From: Psychrosphaera sp. B3R10
GTDB taxonomy: Bacteria > Pseudomonadota > Gammaproteobacteria > Enterobacterales > Alteromonadaceae
Direction of reading: 5' to 3'
NCBI RefSeq assembly: GCF_018861025.1
Contig: NZ_JAHKQH010000044.1
Location: forward strand, 160,718 to 224,717
DNA length: 64,000 nt
The notes under the pieces are model-generated. The model ran no database searches and was not told where the DNA came from. It saw only the letters and a list, made by a program, of their open reading frames with translations. Shown in pieces: positions 16,469-25,998 of this stretch (position 1 is the first letter of the stretch; each line of letters begins with the position of its first letter). The position numbers were made by a program, and so were the translations under genes.

Positions 16469-18910
16469 GTGACAAAATTTTTGATTTATATTTCAAAGTT
16501 AATCATAACGTTACTTATTATTACTGCAATAACTGTTTACTTTACTTTGAGTAATAGTCTTGCAACGTTGGACGGCACTGTTCACTCACCGGTTTCAGAT
16601 ACAGTCACAATAGAACGCGACCGCGCTGGTATTCCAACTATTATGGCACAAAATCGAAAAGATCTTAGTTATGCACTCGGATATTTACACGGCCAAGAAC
16701 GATTATTTCAAATGGATTTATTACGCCGTAATTCCGCGGGTGAACTTTCTGAGCTATTTGGCCCGCTTGCATTATCACACGATACCAATGTTCGTAACCA
16801 TCAATTTAGAAATCGAGCAGAACAATATGTTAAATTATTAAAGCCAGAACACCTCGCTATATTGACGCAATATACCGCCGGGGTGAATCAAGGAATTGAC
16901 GATTTAACATCGCGACCACTTGAATATTGGATGCTTAATAAAACCCCTCAGAAATGGCGTCCTGCCGACAGCCTGCTCGTTATCTATAGTATGTATTTGG
17001 ACCTCCAATACGCAAACGGTGAACGAGAAAGGTTGCTAGGCCATCTTCAACGTAATTTACTGCCTGATGTTTATCAATTTCTGACGCCAAAAGGTTCACG
17101 TTGGGATGCCAGTATTGATGGCACAACATTCACATCATCACCGGTACCAAGTAACACTATAGAACTTGCGCCTATTCTTAATTTGTTAACAGATAACGCC
17201 ACCAGTTTTGAGTTATTTGATAATGACCATGAAGCCCTAAAAGGCAGTAACAACTGGGTTGTGGGTGGTCAATTATCTTATAATGGTGCGGCTATTGTCG
17301 CCGACGATATGCACTTAGGTTTAGCCGTGCCAAATATTTGGTATCGTGCAAGCCTTCGCTACAACCCAGCAAATACGACTGCTGCTCAATCTACTCAACG
17401 TGATTATTCGGTTGCTATCGACGGCGTTACTTTGCCCGGCACGCCTTCTATTGTAATTGGTTCAAATCGTCACATCGCCTGGGGATTTACCAATAGCTAC
17501 GGTGACTGGAATGACGTTGTAAAATTGCAACTCGACGACTCAGGAACTCAATATAAAACAAAAGAAGGTTATCGCAATTTTGATATCGAAACTGAAACAA
17601 TCTTAGTCAGTGGCAATAAACCAGAACGCATTGAAATCCGCAGAACCATTTGGGGTCCGGTAATAGGTCGCGATCATGATGGTTCGTTAATCGCCCTTCG
17701 TTGGGTCGCACATGATCCTCAAGGGATAAACTTTGATTTACTCGACTTTGAGAAAACAACAACCATTGACGATGCTATTGCAGTCGCAAATGGCGCCGGC
17801 ATTCCGGCCCAGAACATAGTGATAGGTGACAAGCTTGGTAATATTGCATGGACCATTGCCGGTGTGATGCCAGCGAAGTTTGACCATAATCCTAAATTAG
17901 AACGCAGTTGGTTAACCCCCCAAGATTGGAGTAATGGTGACCTAGGCTGGCAAGGTTATATCGCATCGAACAAATACCCAGTTGTTAAAAACCCCAAAGA
18001 TCACCGAATTTGGACGGCAAATAGTCGTGTAGTCGGTGGTGAGTTTTTTGACATCATAGGTGATGGTGGGTATGCACTCGGTGCAAGAAGCCAACAGATT
18101 AAACACCGTTTATTCGAAAAAGAGTCATTTTCTGAAGCCGATCTATTTGCCATTCAAAACGACACTAAAGCGGATTTTCTGAGCCGTTGGCATCAATTAT
18201 TGACAACCGAACTTTTAACACCGGATTTTGTTGAAAACCACCAGCTAACGGAATTGCCTGATTATTTAAACAACTGGGGCGCAAGTGCAGAGATAGACTC
18301 TGTCGGTTATTTGTTTGTGCGCCAATTTAGGCTAACAGTTCGTGACCAATTATTTAGTTCGCTAGAGGAAAATTTAGATGATGCAAGCTTAAACAAACGT
18401 GCCAAATTGAGCCTCATTCGCCATCAGTTGGAAGTCCCTATGTGGCAAATGATAACGCAACAACCAGCCCACTTGATTCCAAGTGGTTATCCGAGTTGGA
18501 ACATGTTTTTAGAGCAAATGATTATCCGGACTCACAGTCAACTTCTTACCCAATTTGGCGATTTGAGCCAAGCCACATGGGGCAACTATAACAATACCCA
18601 TATTCAGCATCCATTAGCTAAAGCGGTTCCAGCATTAAGCTGGTTACTGGATATGCCAAGGCTTAAAGCTGCAGGCGATTCTTATATGCCAAGAGTTCAA
18701 GGCAAGTCCTTTGGTTCGTCACAACGTATGGTTGTATCGCCTGGTAACGAGGCTGAGGGCATCATGCAGATGCCTTCTGGTCAAGCAGGTCACCCACTAT
18801 CACCATATTTCCAACAAGGCCATAAAGAATGGATTGAAGGCCAGGCAACCCCACTACTTCCAGGAGCAACAAAATACAAATTGCAGATGATCCCAAATAC
18901 AGCAATTTAA
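16469..18910 (+). CDS. Penicillin acylase family protein
   Basis: An 813-residue Ntn-hydrolase precursor. An N-terminal hydrophobic segment (about 5-27) suggests export or membrane anchoring. The alpha-chain part holds the conserved GRDRAGIPTI-like block and YALGYLHGQERLFQMD. The autocatalytic site is Gly259-Ser260 in KGSNNWVV, so Ser260 should become the N-terminal nucleophile of the beta chain. NRHIAWGFTNSYGD carries other active-site residues. The family includes beta-lactam acylases and acyl-homoserine-lactone acylases (quorum quenching); the substrate cannot be read from the sequence. The GTG start is weakly supported by an upstream AGG. Confidence 0.9.
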   Translation: MTKFLIYISKLIITLLIITAITVYFTLSNSLATLDGTVHSPVSDTVTIERDRAGIPTIMAQNRKDLSYALGYLHGQERLFQMDLLRRNSAGELSELFGPLALSHDTNVRNHQFRNRAEQYVKLLKPEHLAILTQYTAGVNQGIDDLTSRPLEYWMLNKTPQKWRPADSLLVIYSMYLDLQYANGERERLLGHLQRNLLPDVYQFLTPKGSRWDASIDGTTFTSSPVPSNTIELAPILNLLTDNATSFELFDNDHEALKGSNNWVVGGQLSYNGAAIVADDMHLGLAVPNIWYRASLRYNPANTTAAQSTQRDYSVAIDGVTLPGTPSIVIGSNRHIAWGFTNSYGDWNDVVKLQLDDSGTQYKTKEGYRNFDIETETILVSGNKPERIEIRRTIWGPVIGRDHDGSLIALRWVAHDPQGINFDLLDFEKTTTIDDAIAVANGAGIPAQNIVIGDKLGNIAWTIAGVMPAKFDHNPKLERSWLTPQDWSNGDLGWQGYIASNKYPVVKNPKDHRIWTANSRVVGGEFFDIIGDGGYALGARSQQIKHRLFEKESFSEADLFAIQNDTKADFLSRWHQLLTTELLTPDFVENHQLTELPDYLNNWGASAEIDSVGYLFVRQFRLTVRDQLFSSLEENLDDASLNKRAKLSLIRHQLEVPMWQMITQQPAHLIPSGYPSWNMFLEQMIIRTHSQLLTQFGDLSQATWGNYNNTHIQHPLAKAVPALSWLLDMPRLKAAGDSYMPRVQGKSFGSSQRMVVSPGNEAEGIMQMPSGQAGHPLSPYFQQGHKEWIEGQATPLLPGATKYKLQMIPNTAI

Positions 18911-18982
18911 GATTGCGAAAATTTAAAGTAAAAACTTTAATTCTTGATTGACTTATGAGCCAAACAAAAATAGATTGGCAGC

Positions 18983-19042
18983 ATGAATATGAATTTTCGA
19001 TTTGCTTACTTTTGTTTCTTTCTGTTTCCACACTCAGTGTAG
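18983..19042 (+). CDS. pheL: Phe-rich leader peptide of the pheA attenuator
   Basis: A 19-residue ORF reading MNMNFRFAYFCFFLFPHSV with six Phe codons in eleven, ending 38 bases before an intrinsic terminator that abuts pheA. This is the pattern of E. coli pheL: ribosome stalling at Phe codons when charged tRNA-Phe is scarce lets an antiterminator form. GAAGGC (19042-19047), overlapping the stop codon, is exactly complementary to GCCTTC (19085-19090) in the terminator arm and can serve as the antiterminator strand. An alternative start is the second ATG at 18989. The ribosome site is weak. Confidence 0.85.
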   Translation: MNMNFRFAYFCFFLFPHSV

Positions 19043-19080
19043 AAGGCAGCGGTGACCAGTAGATAAAGCAAACTGATCTT

Positions 19081-19113
19081 AAAAGCCTTCCACCAGCGGA
19101 AGGCTTTTTTTTT
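19081..19113 (+). terminator. pheA attenuator terminator
   Basis: The stem AAAAGCCTTCC (19081-19091) / GGAAGGCTTTT (19098-19108) has the loop ACCAGC and a nine-T run. It lies between the Phe-rich leader peptide and pheA. Its 5' arm can pair instead with GAAGGC at 19042-19047. Confidence 0.9.
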
Positions 19114-19129
19114 GCACGAGGACACGACC

Positions 19130-20296
19130 TTGACCGAGCTATCTCAACTTAGAAAAGACATTAACGAAATTGACAACGAATTAATGATCTTATTGGCGAA
19201 ACGTCGCCGCGTTTCGAATTTAGTCGCTGAGGCTAAAATCATTCAAAATAAACCTGTCCGTGACATTAAACGCGAAGAGCAAATGTTGGTCGAGTTAATT
19301 AAGGGGGGTAAATCACTCAATTTGGATGCTTATTTTGTCAAACAAGTGTTTCAAACGGTTATTGAAGACTCCGTTTTACATCAACAGGCGTTATTGCAAA
19401 AACATACAAATCGAGCGACTGGAGAGTTACCGGTAAATCGCGTGACCTATTTAGGATCACAGGGATCTTATAGCGATTTAGCGACACAAAAATATTTCTC
19501 TCGTCATGCATCAGAATTAAAACAAATTGGCTGCACAAGTTTTAAAGAGATCATCGACAAGGTCGAACAAGGCCAAGCTGACCACGGTGTATTGCCAATT
19601 GAAAACACTTCCTCAGGAAGCATCAATGAAGTTTACGACTTGCTGCAACATACCAGCTTATCAATAGTTGGTGAGCTAACTCATCCGGTAAATCATTGTA
19701 TGGTCACTGCCGTTGAAACAACGCCAGATAAAATTAAAAAACTTTATGCCCACCCTCAAGTTTATGCCCAGTGCAGTAACTTTTTGGCACAATTTCAAGA
19801 TGTCGAAATTGAAATCTGTGACGCTTCATCAGCGGCATTTGAAGCAGTGCAACACGATACAACCGGTGAAATTGCAGCGCTAGGCAGTGGCGAAGGTTCG
19901 CGCCTATATGGCTTGCAAGTTATTGCAGAAGCCTTAGCGAATCAAAAAGAAAATTTTAGTCGGTTTATCGTATTAGCCAATAATTCAGTATCGGTATCGA
20001 CTCAAATTCCATCAAAAACCACTTGGATCATGTCAACCGAGCAAAAACCTGGTGCGTTAGTTGATGCCCTTATTATTCTTAAAGAACACGGCGTGAACAT
20101 GTGCCGTTTAGAGTCCCGTCCAATTAACGGCAATCCGTGGGAAGAGATGTTTTACGTAGATGTTGAAGCGAACTTACGTGATCAGAACTTGATTAATGCA
20201 ATTAATGAATTAAAACCGATTACGCGCTACTTCAAAGTATTAGGATGTTATCCGAGTGAAGACATTCAACCTGCTCAGGTTGATTTAGGCAACTAA
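19130..20296 (+). CDS. pheA: Bifunctional chorismate mutase / prephenate dehydratase
   Basis: Converts chorismate to prephenate and then phenylpyruvate, the committed step to phenylalanine. It has about 388 residues. The AroQ-type chorismate mutase domain covers 1-85 (L-R-K-D-I-N-E-I-D-N-E, K-R-R-R-V-S). The prephenate dehydratase domain follows (T-Y-L-G-S-Q-G-S-Y-S, ENTSSGSINEVYD), then an ACT domain with the Phe-feedback motifs GALVDAL and ESRP. The TTG at 19130 is chosen because GAGG lies 8 bases upstream; an earlier in-frame TTG at 19112 falls in the attenuator T-run. Expression should be set by the pheL attenuator. Confidence 0.95.
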   Translation: MTELSQLRKDINEIDNELMILLAKRRRVSNLVAEAKIIQNKPVRDIKREEQMLVELIKGGKSLNLDAYFVKQVFQTVIEDSVLHQQALLQKHTNRATGELPVNRVTYLGSQGSYSDLATQKYFSRHASELKQIGCTSFKEIIDKVEQGQADHGVLPIENTSSGSINEVYDLLQHTSLSIVGELTHPVNHCMVTAVETTPDKIKKLYAHPQVYAQCSNFLAQFQDVEIEICDASSAAFEAVQHDTTGEIAALGSGEGSRLYGLQVIAEALANQKENFSRFIVLANNSVSVSTQIPSKTTWIMSTEQKPGALVDALIILKEHGVNMCRLESRPINGNPWEEMFYVDVEANLRDQNLINAINELKPITRYFKVLGCYPSEDIQPAQVDLGN

Positions 20297-20317
20297 ATCA
20301 AAAGGGATTACACATAG

Positions 20318-20345
20318 AAAAGCCAGCTTAGTAGCTGGCTTTTTT
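20318..20345 (+). terminator. Intrinsic terminator after pheA
   Basis: The stem AAAAGCCAGCT / AGCTGGCTTTTT has the loop TAGT and a T-run, 22 bases after the pheA stop codon. Confidence 0.9.
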
Positions 20346-20381
20346 GTAAGCTTAAATTAATTGTCGTTCCAACAGCAGATC

Positions 20382-22424
20382 TTAATAAGGACCATTTAAC
20401 ACGTCAGGCATCGACCAATAACTCTGCCAAATAGAGTTGTTACGAATATAATAGACGATGTCACCGTGCAATATCGACCGATCACCAAATGAACCGTAAT
20501 AACCTGAATCAACGTTAATTGAGCCTTGTTGAGTCATTGACCCACCTTGCAGTAAATCGATGTCGACCATTTTTAAACTGTTATTATTATTCCAAATTTG
20601 CGAGCCATCTTGCTGTTCTATCGTTTGCCATGAGTTTACTGGAAACGAAAAACGATAATGTGAATCAGAGTCTTTTAATACCGATAGCGCGTGGTAGTCC
20701 CATTCAACGACTGAGTACCCATCTTCATAAACTAAGGTGTCGACAACAACTGGCTCATTTGGGTTTGAGACATCGTATAATTCTATTTTAGCGCCACTAA
20801 CAAAATTAGGATCAGCACTTTGGGTATTTACATTAGGGTCAACCTGCATACCAATACCAACGATAAAGTTTTCATTAATCGGGTGTAGATAGGCTGAATA
20901 TCCAGGGATGTCTAACTCCCCTGCCAGTTTTGGTGATTCTGGGTTTGACAAGTCGACGACATAAAGTGGATCTCGACGCTCAAACGTCACGATATATGCC
21001 TTATCGCCATAATATCGCACAGCATAAATACTTTCCCCTGGCTTACCAATCTTGGCTGGCTGTTGGGCATTTGGTAAAGAGGATATCACATTGAATTGTA
21101 CATTAGCCTCATCAGGACGCAATACAAACAGCTTGTGTTCGACATCGGTTCCATTCCAATTGTTGCTTGAAGTCACAATTCGTAAATCGCCGTTATATTC
21201 GCTTAATCGCAAATGTGGGTTACTCCAACCTAAATCCCCATCAACTTCAGCTGAGGCACTGTAATTAACCGTCGAGCCTTCAAAATCAAATTTGTGAACC
21301 GCTGTATTCGATACCCACTTATTTTCATTTTCGATAAACTCATAACCACTGTAATAAAGGTACAAACCATCATGTGAAGCATAAAATCCATTGATAGGTG
21401 TTACAACACAAATTGACTCTAGTTTGTCTGGCTGAGTTAAATCGATTGTCGTTAATGTAACAACTGACGAATAACCAGACGATTCTGTGCTGTCACTTGG
21501 TAGGTAACAATCTTCTGCCGAAACTAGATCTTGCTCGGCGCCATCTGTATAAAGTTTTGGTAAAAACTGGATTTCATTGTTTTCGATAAAATCGTTATAT
21601 TGAGCCTGAGCAGTAAACTTAGACTCAGTGTCTAAAACAAAGTCAGTTTGGTTGCTGTAACTACTTAATAAATAAATTTTATTACCGATGCGTCGCGACG
21701 AAATTGGGTAACCATCTATGGTATAACTCACGTCTACTTGAATATCCGCGGCGTTGGTCACATCGGCCACCGTTAAACCAAACTGCTGTTTATAGGGATA
21801 CCAAATATCTGTCGTCATTGCCAAGTCGGAAACAAAACCATGGCTATACAACTGCTCGCCAAAAACGTTATAAATGGCCATTAGCTTATTGTCGTTTACA
21901 TAAAGGTCATTTACGTTAGATGCTTTATCGGTCAACATTAATTTTGACACAGACGTTAAACTATCATCTTGGTTTTTCTGCAAAATACGAACATGCGGAC
22001 GACTTTCGTCGTTGTCAGTACCATTGTCTAAAGTTTCATACCAGTAATAGTTATTGCTGGCTAAATACACTCGGTCGCCGTCGTATTTGACTCGGTCAGA
22101 CTCGTCGATACCAGACTCCTGTGTGGTGGTTTGTGAATAGTCACCGGTTGTTGGTGCCGATACGTCAGTACTTGCTTCAGCAGTAAAATCACATTCATTG
22201 CATCGATTCACATTCCCTTGCAATAACATGCCGTTTTTAACGACTTGTTCAGTTAATAAACTCGACGCTTTAACTAACCGATTTCCTGAACTCGCGATGA
22301 TTTCTAATTCTTCCACGTCCACGTTGTTTTTTGAAGACGAACCAAAAAGGCCATCGCTGCCGCATGCAGTAACAGACGCTCCTATGGCGAAAATAAGTGC
22401 AATCCGTAACGAATGTAAAGTCAT
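20382..22424 (-). CDS. Beta-propeller domain lipoprotein
   Basis: A 680-residue secreted lipoprotein. A signal peptide is followed by a lipobox ending T-A-C-G at Cys21, then a Gly/Ser/Asn-rich linker. The bulk matches the pattern of secreted proteins with a C-terminal beta-propeller (PF09826-like): repeats such as Y-D-G-D-R-V-Y-L-A, D-L-S-N-P-E-S-P-K-L-A-G-E-L and L-Y-D-V-S-N-P-N-E-P-V-V. An early CNECD motif may bind metal or form a disulfide. AGGAG lies upstream of the ATG. It is a single gene convergent with pheA and divergent from the mipA-like gene. The function is unknown; such proteins are often linked to surface or protease biology. Confidence 0.85.
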   Translation of the reverse strand: MTLHSLRIALIFAIGASVTACGSDGLFGSSSKNNVDVEELEIIASSGNRLVKASSLLTEQVVKNGMLLQGNVNRCNECDFTAEASTDVSAPTTGDYSQTTTQESGIDESDRVKYDGDRVYLASNNYYWYETLDNGTDNDESRPHVRILQKNQDDSLTSVSKLMLTDKASNVNDLYVNDNKLMAIYNVFGEQLYSHGFVSDLAMTTDIWYPYKQQFGLTVADVTNAADIQVDVSYTIDGYPISSRRIGNKIYLLSSYSNQTDFVLDTESKFTAQAQYNDFIENNEIQFLPKLYTDGAEQDLVSAEDCYLPSDSTESSGYSSVVTLTTIDLTQPDKLESICVVTPINGFYASHDGLYLYYSGYEFIENENKWVSNTAVHKFDFEGSTVNYSASAEVDGDLGWSNPHLRLSEYNGDLRIVTSSNNWNGTDVEHKLFVLRPDEANVQFNVISSLPNAQQPAKIGKPGESIYAVRYYGDKAYIVTFERRDPLYVVDLSNPESPKLAGELDIPGYSAYLHPINENFIVGIGMQVDPNVNTQSADPNFVSGAKIELYDVSNPNEPVVVDTLVYEDGYSVVEWDYHALSVLKDSDSHYRFSFPVNSWQTIEQQDGSQIWNNNNSLKMVDIDLLQGGSMTQQGSINVDSGYYGSFGDRSILHGDIVYYIRNNSIWQSYWSMPDVLNGPY

Positions 22425-22591
22425 TGTTACTACTCCTTAAAGTTTGTTGTGAGTTTAAGAATAACGGCTTGATAATAAATAGCTGTTTCAATCTGCTACT
22501 CAATGTAATCAATTGTAATCGAAGTTAAAACTGACAACAAAGCATGCTAAATTGACGTTATATCCTAATTCATTAATAGTCTATTTATGTA

Positions 22592-23569
22592 ATGACACTT
22601 TTCCGACGATTTTTTATCCTCTGTTGCGCTATTTTTCTAACTCTATTTGTTGGAAGTCCTCGTGCAGCCACGCTTGAGTCAAGTAAACAACCTCAACTTG
22701 CATCTGTTAGCCAATGGAACTTTGGACTCGCCCTCGGTTTTGGTAAACAACAGAATATAATATTAGGCCAGTCAGACCTAAACATATACTTAGTTCCAAC
22801 AGTTTCTTACTATGGTCAAAAGTGGTTCTTTGATAACGGTACTCTAGGTTATTCCTTTATTGAGAAACCCAAGTACGCATTAAGTGTCGTCACAGAGATC
22901 AACCCTTTCTCAGCTCAATATTACGACTATCATCCACTTAACGTATTTTTATTCGACTCTTCAGTTAGTAATGACTTTTCTGATGCCGAAGCAAGCCAAG
23001 ATTATTCTGATATCGTCAACGACGTCGATGCCGGTGTCGTATTACCTTCTCAACCACTCGACAGCAGAGATGATGAACAACAAAAAATAGAAACTAACCT
23101 AGAGCTGACGAAACCTCAGTGGAGCATTGATCTTGGCTTGCAACACAATTGGTTTATTTCAAATCGCTATTCTATTATCAGTAAGATTTTTACCGACGTT
23201 TCAAACGTCCATAACGGTAAGCGTGCGGATATTAATTTCTCGTATCGCTACCAATTGCGCGGGGACAATACTTTTTTGGCAAATTGGCAATTTAATTTTC
23301 AATTTGGTTTAAGCATGTTAAGTCGTCAAACTACGCAGTACTTTTATGGTATTGACGAACGCCACATTCATTTACAAAGCTATCAATACCGGACCGATTC
23401 TGCGATTAACAAAACCGTACGAATGAGTTTGAGAAAACCCATTACCAATAAATTAAACATGATCCTGTATTGGAAAAAAGAATTTTTGGATGACACAATA
23501 GCTCATTCCCCTAGAGTAACCAGCGCCGAGTCGAATACCTATTTTATGGGACTGCTGTATGCATTTTAG
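22592..23569 (+). CDS. MipA/OmpV family outer-membrane protein
   Basis: A 325-residue predicted beta-barrel. A signal peptide (about 1-25, ending R-A-A) is followed by the family opening (W-N-F-G-L-A-L-G-F-G, then L-V-P-T-V-S-Y-Y-G-x-K-W-F-F-D-N-G-x-L-G-Y) and alternating beta-strands, ending with a C-terminal aromatic residue (F) as in outer-membrane proteins. An acidic loop (about 128-165) is unusual. It is first in an apparent four-gene operon with a DUF3019 protein, a response regulator and a sensor kinase, and overlaps the DUF3019 gene by 11 bases. Confidence 0.85.
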   Translation: MTLFRRFFILCCAIFLTLFVGSPRAATLESSKQPQLASVSQWNFGLALGFGKQQNIILGQSDLNIYLVPTVSYYGQKWFFDNGTLGYSFIEKPKYALSVVTEINPFSAQYYDYHPLNVFLFDSSVSNDFSDAEASQDYSDIVNDVDAGVVLPSQPLDSRDDEQQKIETNLELTKPQWSIDLGLQHNWFISNRYSIISKIFTDVSNVHNGKRADINFSYRYQLRGDNTFLANWQFNFQFGLSMLSRQTTQYFYGIDERHIHLQSYQYRTDSAINKTVRMSLRKPITNKLNMILYWKKEFLDDTIAHSPRVTSAESNTYFMGLLYAF

Positions 23570-23975
23570 TCTCAATATAAGTTCATTTCTTAAATTTGGT
23601 ATTATGCTTTTGTTGGTTACATGTCAGTTCTCAACGATGGCAAAAAGCAACGACGAACTTGCTCTACTCAATTTTGAACTCAAGCCAGTTGCGTGTATTG
23701 CAGAGTATATTGGTCAAGAATGCGAAATGGTAATATCAGTGAAATGGCAAACAAGTTCACCTGATGATTTGTGCTTAATGCAATCGGATACTAAGTTAAA
23801 GTGCTGGCAACAGCAGGATTCAGTAAACGAACGTTTGGTAATTAATTTGCAACAATCCACTGACTTTTCCTTGATTCGAAATGAAGACAAAAAAATACTT
23901 GTGTCCAAACGAGTGACAATCAACTTTATCAACAAATACCGACGTCGGCTTAAACCGCAATGGAGTATTTTTTAA
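23559..23975 (+). CDS. DUF3019 domain-containing secreted protein
   Basis: A 138-residue protein with a signal peptide (about 1-28, ending T-M-A-K) and a small predicted beta-sandwich containing cysteines in VACIAEYIGQECEM and LCLMQSD/KLKCW, probably in disulfides. The family is known mainly from Shewanella-like bacteria next to MipA/OmpV and two-component genes, as seen here. It overlaps the gene before by 11 bases, and its stop overlaps the response-regulator ATG (TAATG), so all are coupled. A periplasmic accessory role for the sensor or MipA is inferred. Confidence 0.85.
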   Translation: MHFSLNISSFLKFGIMLLLVTCQFSTMAKSNDELALLNFELKPVACIAEYIGQECEMVISVKWQTSSPDDLCLMQSDTKLKCWQQQDSVNERLVINLQQSTDFSLIRNEDKKILVSKRVTINFINKYRRRLKPQWSIF

Positions 23976-24670
23976 TGCGACACATTATATTAGTCGAAGA
24001 TGATCTGCGCTTGGCAAAGCTAGTCACCAATTTCTTACAGCAAAATAGCTTTACTGTGACCGTATTGCATGACGGCGAGCAGGCGGTCAAAACCATTCTC
24101 GCGCAACAACCAGATCTCGTCATTCTCGATATAATGTTACCTGGACTAGATGGTTTCTCTATCTGTCGCGAAGTAAGAGCCAATTATCACAACCCAATAT
24201 TATTTCTAACCGCCAAAGACAGTCCAATTGATCATGTTATGGGCCTTGAAATAGGCGCCGATGATTACATTATCAAACCTATCGATCCCCATGTTCTTCT
24301 TGCCCGTATCAACGTCGCATTAAGGCGTAATAAAAGCGAAGTTAGCCAGCCAAATAAAATATTAGAATTTGGTAAACTGGCCATCAACAAAAGTACTCGA
24401 AAATCATATTTAAATAACGAACTGGTGGAACTCACCAGTCATGAATTTGAACTTTTATGGTTATTAGCTGAAAACGCGGGTGAGCCCATGAAACGCGACG
24501 ACATACATAAGCGTATGATCGGTCGCGAATACGATGGTTTAGACCGTACAGTTGACGTCAGGGTCTCTCGACTTAGGAAAAAACTGCACGACAATTGCAA
24601 AACCCCTTTCCGTATTATTACCGTTTGGGGCAAAGGTTACATGTTATGCCCCGATGCTTGGAATGATTAA
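23975..24670 (+). CDS. OmpR-family response regulator
   Basis: A 231-residue DNA-binding response regulator. The receiver domain has the acidic pair in VEDD, phospho-acceptor Asp in PDLVILDIMLPGLDG, and the conserved Lys in DDYIIKPID. The winged-helix domain follows (L-T-S-H-E-F-E-L-L-W-L-L, D-V-R-V-S-R-L-R-K-K-L). The start at 23975 is chosen because GGAG lies 9 bases upstream and the ATG overlaps the preceding stop; an in-frame ATG at 23960 would give five more residues. It probably controls the MipA/DUF3019 genes upstream, together with the kinase 8 bases downstream. Confidence 0.92.
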   Translation: MRHIILVEDDLRLAKLVTNFLQQNSFTVTVLHDGEQAVKTILAQQPDLVILDIMLPGLDGFSICREVRANYHNPILFLTAKDSPIDHVMGLEIGADDYIIKPIDPHVLLARINVALRRNKSEVSQPNKILEFGKLAINKSTRKSYLNNELVELTSHEFELLWLLAENAGEPMKRDDIHKRMIGREYDGLDRTVDVRVSRLRKKLHDNCKTPFRIITVWGKGYMLCPDAWND

Positions 24671-24678
24671 GGGTCGTC

Positions 24679-25983
24679 ATGCGGAGATTGTTCTTTAGCC
24701 TATACATAGTTATTACCTTAGGTTTACTCATTATAAACTGGGCCAGTGAATATGTTTGGCAGGAACTACAAAGCACTCAACAGTCCCTTAAAAACAAAGA
24801 ACTTAATGCGCTAGCGCAATTAGCAGCAGGAAATATTAAGTTGGTGAGTGAATACTCACAATCAGAACAACTGGCTCGATTAAATCAAAGTGAATTTGCA
24901 GCTTATAGTCAACATTCCATTGACGACTTCGCGTTTGCACCAAGTCAAATGGCACAATTAAAGGCAGGGCAAGCGGTTCATTTGTTTGACCAACAAGGCT
25001 TATTAGTTGTTTATGTCGTGGCAACCCTACCAACAATTTACAAAATAGACATTACCGGTGACTACGCACTAGACAATCAAAACCCTCTTTCAACGTCTTT
25101 TCTGCTCACTTTTATTTCCTACACCTTACTGGCCGGACTCATACTCATTTGGACACGACCGCTATGGACCGACATCAATAAATTAACCCGGCTTACCGAA
25201 CAATTTAGCTCTGATACAACCGCACTCAGTAACCCATTGAGTTCGCGCTCTGTGGTATATCCTCTTGGTAAAACCCTGAGTCGTATGTCTCATACCATAG
25301 TGGAACTAATCTCTTTGCAAAAACAAATGACCCACGCCATTAGCCACGATATTCGAACCCCCCTCGCTCGTCTCAAGTTTTCGATAGCTATAATGAAAGG
25401 CGCCAACCAATCACCTGATGACCAAGTTGAATTAACGGGTGAAATGTTAAGTGATATAGAAGAAATTGAACGCCTTATTGACGAAATGCTTACGTATGGT
25501 CGCTTAGATACCGTATCTTCACCATTAACAATTGAAGAAGTTAATATCAACCAACTGATAGAAAACCTCGTTGAAAAACTTCAGCGCACCAGTGACGTAC
25601 CTATTGGTGTTCAAATATCAGGACCAGTATCCTGTTTATGTGACGGTCATTTACTAGAACGTGCAATACAAAATATTATTGTCAACGGCTTGCGTTATGC
25701 CCGAACAGCTTTAGATATCACAGTGACGTTAGACGAGCTATTGACCATAATAATAGATGACGATGGTCCTGGGATCTCGCCAGATCAACGGCAACAAATA
25801 TTTAGTCCATTTACGCGTTTAGAAAACAGTCGGAATAAACTAGGTGGCGGATTTGGCTTAGGTTTGTCTATTGCTGATAAAATAATCTCCTGGCACGGTG
25901 GCGAGATTATTGTGGCGGAAAATACTAAAAAGGGTGCGCGTTTTATATTAACAATGCCGATTGGAAATCAGAGAAACCACTAA
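24679..25983 (+). CDS. Membrane sensor histidine kinase
   Basis: A 434-residue kinase. An N-terminal helix (about 3-22), a short periplasmic sensor (about 25-137) and a second helix (about 138-158) are followed by a HAMP-like linker and HisKA. HisKA has phospho-acceptor His in AISHDIRTPLARLK. The ATPase domain has the N-box (R-A-I-Q-N-I-I-V-N-G), G1 DDDGPGIS and G2 GGGFGLGLSIA. The architecture resembles RstB/PhoQ-type OmpR-partner kinases. It is the last gene of the MipA-DUF3019-regulator-kinase operon. The stimulus is unknown; the small sensor and the envelope partners suggest an envelope or ion signal. Confidence 0.92.
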   Translation: MRRLFFSLYIVITLGLLIINWASEYVWQELQSTQQSLKNKELNALAQLAAGNIKLVSEYSQSEQLARLNQSEFAAYSQHSIDDFAFAPSQMAQLKAGQAVHLFDQQGLLVVYVVATLPTIYKIDITGDYALDNQNPLSTSFLLTFISYTLLAGLILIWTRPLWTDINKLTRLTEQFSSDTTALSNPLSSRSVVYPLGKTLSRMSHTIVELISLQKQMTHAISHDIRTPLARLKFSIAIMKGANQSPDDQVELTGEMLSDIEEIERLIDEMLTYGRLDTVSSPLTIEEVNINQLIENLVEKLQRTSDVPIGVQISGPVSCLCDGHLLERAIQNIIVNGLRYARTALDITVTLDELLTIIIDDDGPGISPDQRQQIFSPFTRLENSRNKLGGGFGLGLSIADKIISWHGGEIIVAENTKKGARFILTMPIGNQRNH

Positions 25984-25998
25984 TTATTAAGCCAAAAA

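Noticed and set aside
18923..18940. TTAAAGT-AAAA-ACTTTAA inverted repeat after the penicillin-acylase gene
   Set aside because: A very AT-rich stem of only seven pairs without a T-run; not convincing as a terminator.
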